Assembly (NCBI GenBank): GCA_022866195.1
Contig: JALHUF010000588.1
Location: 1-11,933 of the forward strand
Source of the DNA: Terriglobia bacterium
Lineage (GTDB): Bacteria; Acidobacteriota; Terriglobia; UBA7540
Length of the DNA: 11,933 nucleotides
Direction of reading: 5' to 3'
Translations under genes and position numbers: made by a program
Part shown: in pieces, positions 6,557-11,933 of the stretch
Position numbering within the stretch: position 1 is the first letter of the stretch
Layout: each line of letters begins with the position of its first letter
The notes under the pieces: generated by a model
Seen by the model: only the letters and a program-made list of their open reading frames with translations
The model's database searches: none
What the model was told of the DNA's origin: nothing

Positions 6557-7297
6557 GTGACCGATTCGATTGGAGCGCTGCGCCAGGCCGTGGATGAGGC
6601 AGAGCGCATCGTGGCGTTGACGGGCGCGGGGATTTCGGCGGAGAGCGGCGTTCCGACCTTTCGAGGTCCCGGCGGGCTCTGGCGGAACTACTCCCCCGAA
6701 AAATTGGCGACCCCGGAAGCGTTTGCCGAGAATCCCCGTCTCGTTTGGGAGTGGTACGACTGGCGACGCAGCCTCATCCGCAAGGCTGAGCCTAACGCGG
6801 GCCACCTGGCCCTGGTGGAACTGGAGCGGCGAAAAGCGGGCGAGGCTGGCGGGCCAAGTGGCTTCACGCTGGTGACGCAGAACGTGGATGGCCTGCACGA
6901 CCGCGCGGGCAGCCGGAACGTCGTGAAGCTGCACGGAGACATCTGGTGGGTGCGTTGTATGGGCTGCGGCGTCGAGCAGCGCAACGAGCAAGTTCCACTC
7001 GAGGACTTGCCGCCACGCTGCGCTTGTGGGGGGTCGCTGCGCCCGGGAGTGGTCTGGTTTGGCGAGCCGCTGCCCGAGGCTGAATGGGAGCGCGCCGTGG
7101 AAGCCAGCAGTAACGCCCAAGTCTTCCTGGCGGTGGGGACGTCGGCGGTGGTTTATCCCGCCGCTGGGCTGGCGGAGCTGGCCCAGGCCGCAGGAGCCAG
7201 GCTGGCGGTTGTGAATGCCGAGCCGACTCCGCTGGACGCGATGGCCGACTGGGTTTTGCCCGGGAAATCTGGAGAACTTTTGCCGAGACTCTTATGA
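6557..7297 (+). CDS. cobB: Sirtuin, NAD-dependent protein-lysine deacylase (class III/CobB type)
   Basis: This 246-residue sirtuin removes acyl groups from protein lysines using NAD, giving nicotinamide and O-acyl-ADP-ribose. The NAD-binding GAGISAESGVPTFRG motif lies at about residues 22-36, QNVDGLH at 108-114, and the catalytic base is H126 (KLHGD). A complete zinc site is present: C134/C137 and C155/C157. Y67 and R70 form the YxxR signature associated with removal of acidic acyl groups such as succinyl, as in SIRT5 and CobB, so desuccinylation is a reasonable prediction. The GTG start is the only possible one, because an in-frame TGA lies at 6548; a modest GAGG precedes it by four bases. 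The TGA stop overlaps the ATG of larC, which indicates translational coupling. Length is normal for the family. Confidence 0.93.
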   Translation: MTDSIGALRQAVDEAERIVALTGAGISAESGVPTFRGPGGLWRNYSPEKLATPEAFAENPRLVWEWYDWRRSLIRKAEPNAGHLALVELERRKAGEAGGPSGFTLVTQNVDGLHDRAGSRNVVKLHGDIWWVRCMGCGVEQRNEQVPLEDLPPRCACGGSLRPGVVWFGEPLPEAEWERAVEASSNAQVFLAVGTSAVVYPAAGLAELAQAAGARLAVVNAEPTPLDAMADWVLPGKSGELLPRLL

Positions 7298-8487
7298 GAC
7301 AAGCCTACCTGGATTGTTCCTCCGGCATCAGCGGCGACATGTTGCTGGCCGCCCTGCTCGATGCCGGAGTAGACGCTCGCCGGCTCCTGCGGGAGCTGAA
7401 GAAGATGCGGCTGGGCTTTTACGAATTCAAGTTGACGCGCGCCGTCCGCGGCAACTTGGTGGGAGCGCGCGTGGACATTCGCATCCCCGCCCAGCAGCCG
7501 CCGCGCAAGCTCGGGGACATCGAGGAAATGATGGGCAAGACGGAGCTGGCGGAGACGGTGAAGGAAAAGGCGCTCAAGATCTTTCGGCGGCTGGCGGAGG
7601 CGGAAGGCAAACTCCACAATCTGCCGCCCGGCGAAGTGCATTTCCACGAAGTGGGCGCCGTGGACGCCATCATCGACATTGTGGGCGCCTGTCTCGGGCT
7701 CGAGCTGCTCGAGGTTTCCGAATTGACCTGTTCGCCCTTGAATGTGGGCGGAGGCCGCGTGGAGGCGGAACACGGGTCGCTGCCGGTCCCGGCCCCCGCC
7801 ACGGCCGAGCTGCTGAAAGAGATTCCCATCTATTCGACGGGCATCGAAGGCGAGCTGGTGACGCCGACCGGTGCCGCCATTGTCTCGACCCTGGCTGCGA
7901 GCTTCGGTCCGATGCCCGCGATGAAGGTCGAGCGCATTGGCTACGGAGCCGGGGAGAAGGATATTCCCGGGCAGGCCAATGTGACGCGGCTGTTTGTGGG
8001 CGAGAGCGTGGAGGTGGTGAAGGCGCAGCCGGGTGCGGCGGGGGACGAACTGGTCTCTGTCATCGAGGCGAACCTGGACGACATGAGCCCGCAGCTTTAC
8101 GGCTACTTCGTCGAGCAAGCCCTGGCTGCCGGGGCGCTGGATGTGACCTGCAGCGCGGTGCAGATGAAGAAAAACCGGCCGGGCTTGCTGGTCACGGTCC
8201 TGTGTGCCCCGGAATCCAGCGACGCGCTGGCCGAGCTCCTGTTCGAGCAAACCACCACCATTGGCTTGCGCATCTACGAGGCGCGCCGCAAAGTGTTGGA
8301 GCGCGAGTTCGTGAGTGTTGAGACTCCCTACGGCGAGGTGCGCGTGAAGGTAGCCAAGCGGGAGGGCAAGGTGCTGAACGTCGCGCCCGAATACGAGGAT
8401 TGCCAACGGCTGGCGGCGGAGAAGTCCGTGCCGCTCAAGGAGGTCATCCTGGCGGCGCACCTGGCTTACATGAAGAGGACAGACTGA
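7294..8487 (+). CDS. larC: LarC, nickel insertion enzyme for the nickel-pincer cofactor
   Basis: LarC inserts nickel into pyridinium-3,5-bisthiocarboxylic acid mononucleotide using CTP, the last step in making the nickel-pincer nucleotide of lactate racemase and related enzymes. The 397-residue sequence has the family landmarks: YLDCSSGISGDMLLAALLDA at the N-terminus, HFHEVGAVDAIIDI at 116-129, LPVPAPATAELLK from 163, TPTGAAI from 190, and EANLDDMSPQ from 258. In Lactobacillus plantarum the protein is made from two frames by ribosomal frameshifting; here one uninterrupted frame encodes it all. Its ATG lies in the sirtuin stop (ATGA, 7294-7297). LarB, LarE and any LarA-type enzyme must be encoded elsewhere. 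The TGA stop is also the first three bases of the octamer repeat. Confidence 0.93.
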   Translation: MRQAYLDCSSGISGDMLLAALLDAGVDARRLLRELKKMRLGFYEFKLTRAVRGNLVGARVDIRIPAQQPPRKLGDIEEMMGKTELAETVKEKALKIFRRLAEAEGKLHNLPPGEVHFHEVGAVDAIIDIVGACLGLELLEVSELTCSPLNVGGGRVEAEHGSLPVPAPATAELLKEIPIYSTGIEGELVTPTGAAIVSTLAASFGPMPAMKVERIGYGAGEKDIPGQANVTRLFVGESVEVVKAQPGAAGDELVSVIEANLDDMSPQLYGYFVEQALAAGALDVTCSAVQMKKNRPGLLVTVLCAPESSDALAELLFEQTTTIGLRIYEARRKVLEREFVSVETPYGEVRVKVAKREGKVLNVAPEYEDCQRLAAEKSVPLKEVILAAHLAYMKRTD

Positions 8488-8616
8488 TCGGGCCATCGAA
8501 CCATCGGCTCATCGAGCCATCTGCGGAATGGTCAGCGTCGAGAATTAGCCAAGGATTCGGCAGGTGATTCGGTTGGCCGATGGCCCGATGAACCGATCGC
8601 CCGATGAACCGATGAA
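8485..8616. repeat. Inverted pair of octamer tandem repeats spanning the larC-metG gap
   Basis: Left arm 8485-8524 reads in eights: TGATCGGG, CCATCGAA, CCATCGGC, TCATCGAG, CCATCTGC, and its first three bases are the larC stop. Right arm 8577-8616 reads in eights: CCGATGGC, CCGATGAA, CCGATCGC, CCGATGAA, CCGATGAA, and the last unit contains the metG ATG (8612-8614). The arms are roughly complementary: 8486-8520 against 8580-8614 agrees at 27 of 35 positions, and 8503-8521 against 8579-8597 at 17 of 19. The 52-base spacer holds no gene. In mRNA the start codon would lie at the base of a long stem. Confidence 0.85.
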
Positions 8617-10666
8617 GAGATTCTACCTCACCACGCCCCTCTATTACCCCAATGCCCCGCCCCACGTGGGCTCGGCGTACACCACCATCGTCTGCGACGT
8701 GCTCGCGCGCTACAAACGCATGTGCGGGGAGGATGTGGCGTTCTTCACCGGCACGGATGAACACGGCGAAAAACTTGAGCGAGCCGCGGCGGCTGCCGGG
8801 GTCTCACCGCGCGAATTCGTCGCCGAGAAGCGAAAGCTTTTCCTCGAGCTGTGGAAAAAGCTGGGGATTGACTATACGCATTTCGCTTACACCGACCAGG
8901 CTGATCACGTCACCTCGGTCCAGCGCCTTTTGCGGCGCGCCCAAGAAAACGAGCCGGGCGTGATCTACAAGGGCCAGTATCAGGGCCGCTACTGCGTGAA
9001 CGACGAGCGTTACATTTCCGATGGCGCTGAGCCTGCCAATTGCGACATCTGCGGCAGGCCCGCCGAACTCATCAGCGAGGAGAACTATTTCTTCAAGCTC
9101 TCGGCTTTTCAGGAGCGCCTGCTGGCGCACTACGCCCAGCACCCGGAATTCGTGCGGCCCGACTTCCGGCGCAACGAAGTGACCAGTTTCGTCAAGAGCG
9201 GGCTGCGCGATATCTCGGTGAGCCGCAAGCGCATCAAGTGGGGCATTCCCTGGCCGGATGACCCGGAGCAGGTCTTCTACGTCTGGTATGACGCGCTCAC
9301 GGGTTACCTGACCGGGCTGGGTTACGCGCAGGGCGAGAACGGCAGCGCGGACTTCCAGAAATACTGGCGCAACGACGCTTCCGGCGAAGTCGTGCACATG
9401 ATCGGTAAAGACATCCTGCGCTTTCACGCCATCTACTGGCCGGCGTTTCTGATGGCTGCGCGGATGCCGCTGCCGAAGACGGTCTTCGCGCATGGCTGGA
9501 TCTACTATGAGCAGGATAAGATGTCGAAATCGAAGGGCAACGTGGTTTATCCCGAGCCCATCGTGGATGCCCTCAACTCCTTCGGCGCGCCAGGGAACGA
9601 TGCTCTGTGTTATTACCTGCTCCGCGAAGCCCCGTTTGGCCAGGATATGAGCTTCTCCTACGAGGGGTTGATCCAGCGATTCAACTCCGACCTCGCGAAC
9701 GATCTCGGAAACTTGGCCAATCGCACACTCACCATGTTGAACCGGTACTTCGGGGGAGAAGTGCCCTCGCCCGCTGAACAGACGCTGGCCGAACGCGAGG
9801 TTGCCGAACTCGCCGAGGCGACCCTGACCGACTTCCGCGTGCGGTTTGACGCTTGCGACTTCTCTCGGGCGCTGGAGAGCGTGTGGCAGTTCATTGCCCG
9901 GGTCAACAAGTATCTGGTGGAAACCCAGCCCTGGGCCTTGGCGGAAGCGGACATGGAAGGGAACAGGCCGCGGCTGGCGGCCATCCTTTCGACCGCGGCC
10001 GAGGCCGTGCGCTTCAGCGCTATCTTACTCGCGCCGGTTATTCCTCAGAGCGCTGAACGGTTGTGCCACCAATTGCGCGGGGAGGGAAGGTTGGAGGACC
10101 AGCGCCTGGACGCTCTCGCCTGGGGAGGACTGAAACCGGGCAGGCGCCTTGCCCTGCCGGAGATCATCTTCCCGCGCCTCGACAAGGCAGCAACTCTCGC
10201 CAGGCTTCACGAACTCGCTGAGGCAGACCTAGAACGAGACAGACCGAAGGAGGCGATAACAGCCGTGCCAGCCGAAAGCGGAAAAACACCTGAAGCAGCC
10301 GCACCGTCCGCCGGGGAATCCAGAGCTCCCAGTCCCGAGAAAATCTCCATCGAAGACTTTGCCAAGGTGGACATGCGCGTGGGCGAGATTGTCTCGGCAG
10401 AGCCGGTCGCAGGGGCGAAAAAGCTCACGAAGCTCAGGGTGGATATTGGCACCGAAGTTCGCCAAGTGGTCGCCGGGATCGCCGAGTACTATTCCCCCGA
10501 GCAACTCGTAGGCATGAAAGTTGTCCTGGTGACCAATCTCCAGCCTCGCAAGCTGCGCGGCGTGGAATCGAACGGCATGATTGTAGCCGCCACGGTGGGC
10601 GAGGAAGGAAGGCCCGTCTTGGTGACCTTCAAGGAAGACGTGCCCAACGGCGCCCGGCTCAAGTGA
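8612..10666 (+). CDS. metG: Methionyl-tRNA synthetase with C-terminal tRNA-binding domain
   Basis: This class I synthetase charges tRNA-Met and is essential for translation. From ATG 8612 it has 684 residues beginning MKRFYLTTPLYYPNAPPHVG. The HIGH-type signature is H18-V-G-S21 and the KMSKS loop is K303-S307. A single zinc knuckle is visible at C128, C144 and C147, with D131 where many relatives have a fourth Cys. Residues 578-684 form an EMAP/Trbp111-type tRNA-binding domain (MRVGEIVSAEPVAGAKKLTK, VVLVTNLQPRKLRG) typical of dimeric MetRS, joined by a low-complexity linker. Starts at GTG 8564 or ATG 8588 are in frame but would translate the octamer repeat, so I reject them. No Shine-Dalgarno sequence lies close to 8612. 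Eight bases before the tatD-side spacer ends, its own stop begins the next octamer block. Confidence 0.97.
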   Translation: MKRFYLTTPLYYPNAPPHVGSAYTTIVCDVLARYKRMCGEDVAFFTGTDEHGEKLERAAAAAGVSPREFVAEKRKLFLELWKKLGIDYTHFAYTDQADHVTSVQRLLRRAQENEPGVIYKGQYQGRYCVNDERYISDGAEPANCDICGRPAELISEENYFFKLSAFQERLLAHYAQHPEFVRPDFRRNEVTSFVKSGLRDISVSRKRIKWGIPWPDDPEQVFYVWYDALTGYLTGLGYAQGENGSADFQKYWRNDASGEVVHMIGKDILRFHAIYWPAFLMAARMPLPKTVFAHGWIYYEQDKMSKSKGNVVYPEPIVDALNSFGAPGNDALCYYLLREAPFGQDMSFSYEGLIQRFNSDLANDLGNLANRTLTMLNRYFGGEVPSPAEQTLAEREVAELAEATLTDFRVRFDACDFSRALESVWQFIARVNKYLVETQPWALAEADMEGNRPRLAAILSTAAEAVRFSAILLAPVIPQSAERLCHQLRGEGRLEDQRLDALAWGGLKPGRRLALPEIIFPRLDKAATLARLHELAEADLERDRPKEAITAVPAESGKTPEAAAPSAGESRAPSPEKISIEDFAKVDMRVGEIVSAEPVAGAKKLTKLRVDIGTEVRQVVAGIAEYYSPEQLVGMKVVLVTNLQPRKLRGVESNGMIVAATVGEEGRPVLVTFKEDVPNGARLK

Positions 10667-10787
10667 TTGGCTGATTGCATGATTGATTCATTGAGTGATT
10701 GAAAGGTGGGGGGCCTTCCCAACGACCGGCCCGACCGGCCTGCTGAAGCAATGATTCAATGGCGCAATCACTCAATGACTCAATTCC
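10664..10787. repeat. Inverted pair of octamer tandem repeats spanning the metG-tatD gap
   Basis: Left arm 10664-10703 reads in eights: TGATTGGC, TGATTGCA, TGATTGAT, TCATTGAG, TGATTGAA, beginning exactly on the metG stop TGA. Right arm 10748-10787 reads in eights: GCAATGAT, TCAATGGC, GCAATCAC, TCAATGAC, TCAATTCC, and its fourth unit contains the tatD ATG (10775-10777). TCATTGAGTGATTG (10688-10701) is perfectly complementary to 10765-10778. With one mismatch the stem extends to 10682-10701 against 10765-10784, 19 of 20 pairs. The 44-base spacer is GC-rich and contains AGGTGGGGGG, far from the ATG. Confidence 0.88.
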
Positions 10788-11560
10788 TCGTAGATTCCCA
10801 CGCCCATCTCGACGACTCCAAGTTCGACACCGACCGCGAGGCGGTGATCCAGCGGGCCCGCGCCGCTGGGTTACGTTACCTGCTGGCAGTCGGTGGGGGC
10901 ACCGGGCCGGACACGCTTGGCAGTTCCGTGCCGATGGCCGAGAGACATGACTGGGTTTACGCCACGGTGGGGCTGCATCCCCACGACGCCCGGCATCTGC
11001 GAGAGAGTCACCTTGATGAAATTCGCACGCTGGCTCGCCATCCCAAGGTTGTGGCCATCGGTGAGCTTGGCCTGGACTACTACTACGACCATTCCCCGCG
11101 CGAGCTCCAAAAGCAGGCTCTGATTCGCCAGATGGAATTGGCCCGCGAGGCCAAGCTGCCCATCATCGTTCACTGCCGGGACGCTTGGCGGGATCTGCGC
11201 GAAATCGCCGAGCTCCATTGGGCCTCCAGCGGCTGGGGGGGGATTCTTCACTGCTTCTCCGGCACGCGCCAGGACGCTGCCCAGTTCAGGAATTGGGGCT
11301 TCCTCGTCTCGTTTGCCGGCAATGTCACCTACAAGAAGGCGGATGAGCTGCGCGCGGTGGCCCGAGAAATCCCGCTCGACTGCCTACTGACCGAAACGGA
11401 CAGCCCTTACCTGGCTCCGCTTCCTTACCGCGGAAAGCGCAATGAGCCGGCGTACGTGCGGGAAGTCACGCGGGCGCTGGCAGCTCTGCGCGGCTTGGCC
11501 GAAGAGGAGATGGGCGAGCACGCGGTGAAAAACTTCGCCCGCTTCTTCCACCTCGATTAG
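10775..11560 (+). CDS. tatD: TatD-family metal-dependent hydrolase (DNase)
   Basis: This 261-residue TIM-barrel hydrolase belongs to the TatD/YcfH family of metal-dependent nucleases, which act in DNA repair and turnover; despite the name they are not needed for Tat export. Metal ligands are H9 and H11 (DSHAHLD), E97 (IGELGLDY), H133 (IIVHCRDA), H159 (LHCFSG) and D209 (TETDSPYL), a complete set. The chosen start, ATG 10775, gives MTQFLVDSHAHLDD; the frame is open upstream to 10706, but that stretch translates spacer and repeat. There is no ribosome site near the ATG, which sits in the repeat arm. TatD genes often follow metG in bacteria, so the pair is probably co-transcribed. Confidence 0.95.
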   Translation: MTQFLVDSHAHLDDSKFDTDREAVIQRARAAGLRYLLAVGGGTGPDTLGSSVPMAERHDWVYATVGLHPHDARHLRESHLDEIRTLARHPKVVAIGELGLDYYYDHSPRELQKQALIRQMELAREAKLPIIVHCRDAWRDLREIAELHWASSGWGGILHCFSGTRQDAAQFRNWGFLVSFAGNVTYKKADELRAVAREIPLDCLLTETDSPYLAPLPYRGKRNEPAYVREVTRALAALRGLAEEEMGEHAVKNFARFFHLD

Positions 11561-11587
11561 GGGGACACATCGAGGACCCCTGCCGAG

Positions 11588-11620
11588 TCGCCCGCCAAAA
11601 GGCGTCTTTCTGCGGGGCGA
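11588..11620 (+). terminator. Stem-loop after tatD, possible terminator
   Basis: TCGCCCGC (11588-11595) pairs with GCGGGGCGA (11612-11620), leaving one bulged G, and a small GCC/GGC hairpin around AAAA sits inside. It starts 28 bases after the tatD stop. There is no T-run behind it, so intrinsic termination is doubtful. The position suits the end of the metG-tatD unit. Confidence 0.25.
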
Positions 11621-11747
11621 TAGGAAGGCCTGCCGTGGGCGTCGATGGGAATCCTTCCTGAGTGCGTGATGCCTGCCAACTTCCCGCTTCCTTTCGCTGC
11701 ATTTTTGTGGGAATATCAGTGCTTCGGGCTACCCATCTCCAGTATGT

Positions 11748-11759
11748 GGAAGCGCTTCC
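11748..11759. promoter_or_regulatory. Perfect palindrome resembling a LacI-family operator
   Basis: GGAAGCGCTTCC is a perfect 12-base palindrome. Extended as TGGAAGCGCTTCCG it resembles LacI/GalR-family operators, with a central CG and AA/TT flanks. It lies about 40 bases upstream of the predicted prenyl synthase start. No regulator gene is in the window and no clear promoter was found beside it, so an operator role is inference. Confidence 0.35.
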
Positions 11760-11801
11760 GATATGGGTTGGACTGGAGAAGTCGGAGCGGAGAGTCAGTG
11801 C

Positions 11802-11933
11802 TTGGCCTCAATTAAGAATCTGACGGGCAAGGGGATATTTGAGCTGGTTCGGCCGGACCTCCAGAAGGTAGAGGAAGAGTTCAACCAGCAGAGTGTCTCC
11901 GCCGTGCCCGCCATCACCGAAATCGGTCAGTAC
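11802..11933 (+). CDS. Trans-prenyl (polyprenyl) diphosphate synthase, 5' part only
   Basis: The window ends inside this gene, showing 44 codons. The frame reads IFELVRPDLQKVEEEFNQQS then VSAVPAITEIGQY, which matches the N-terminus of long-chain trans-prenyl diphosphate synthases (IspB/HepT type), all-helical enzymes that build quinone side chains from isopentenyl diphosphate. The catalytic DDxxD motifs lie beyond the window. I prefer TTG 11802 as the start, giving MASIKNLTG, because GGAGAG (11789-11794) precedes it by seven bases. ATG 11763 is in frame but has no ribosome site and adds an unlikely leader. Family assignment is fairly firm; chain length cannot be told. Confidence 0.75.
   Translation, partial: MASIKNLTGKGIFELVRPDLQKVEEEFNQQSVSAVPAITEIGQY

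Noticed and set aside
7153..8496. Minus-strand 447-codon open frame across larC
   Set aside because: It is antisense to larC and part of the sirtuin gene, is histidine- and arginine-rich, and has no recognisable domain.
8564..8611. N-terminal extension of MetRS from GTG 8564
   Set aside because: The extra residues translate the octamer repeat; MetRS normally begins just before the FYLTTPLYYPN motif, as it does from ATG 8612.

Overview
The window is GC-rich bacterial chromosome with gene-dense, almost entirely plus-strand coding. A Tat-exported TIM-barrel isomerase, a secreted protein combining a carboxypeptidase-regulatory-like domain with TPRs and a long C-terminal domain, and intergenic spaces full of short palindromic and 7-8 bp tandem repeats together suggest Acidobacteriota. 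That placement is inference from gene style; no marker gene was aligned. No phage, transposase, CRISPR array or obvious defence island is present. Most genes are housekeeping or metabolic, and the most unusual material lies between them.

Layout. 182-1063 encodes a hydroxypyruvate-isomerase-like enzyme with a twin-arginine signal. Directly behind its stop, 1076-1213 holds a short relic closely related to part of the TPR region of the next gene. 1334-3310 encodes that secreted TPR protein. The gap 3311-3928 is a repeat-rich spacer holding heptamer repeats, a minus-strand tRNA-Lys(UUU), a multi-hairpin REPIN-like element and a perfect GC palindrome in a longer hairpin. It ends in a good promoter for an L-fucose-isomerase-like enzyme (3929-5350). 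The stop codon of that gene is built into a three-unit REP-like palindrome array (5347-5443), followed by a strong promoter for a PH-like/zinc-ribbon membrane protein (5522-6460). A second promoter leads a sirtuin gene (6557-7297) overlapping larC (7294-8487). Then come metG (8612-10666) and tatD (10775-11560), and the window ends inside a trans-prenyl diphosphate synthase gene (11802 onward).

How the genes relate. The two sugar isomerases suggest a carbohydrate-using lifestyle. The sir2-larC pair shares a four-base stop/start overlap and is probably one operon: protein-lysine deacylation together with nickel-pincer cofactor assembly. The metG-tatD pairing is common in bacteria. The larC-metG and metG-tatD gaps are built alike: an octamer tandem repeat starts exactly on the upstream stop codon, and its inverted counterpart ends over the downstream ATG. 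The two loci use different octamer words, and neither ATG has a Shine-Dalgarno sequence close to it. This repeated architecture is the best candidate here for something undescribed.
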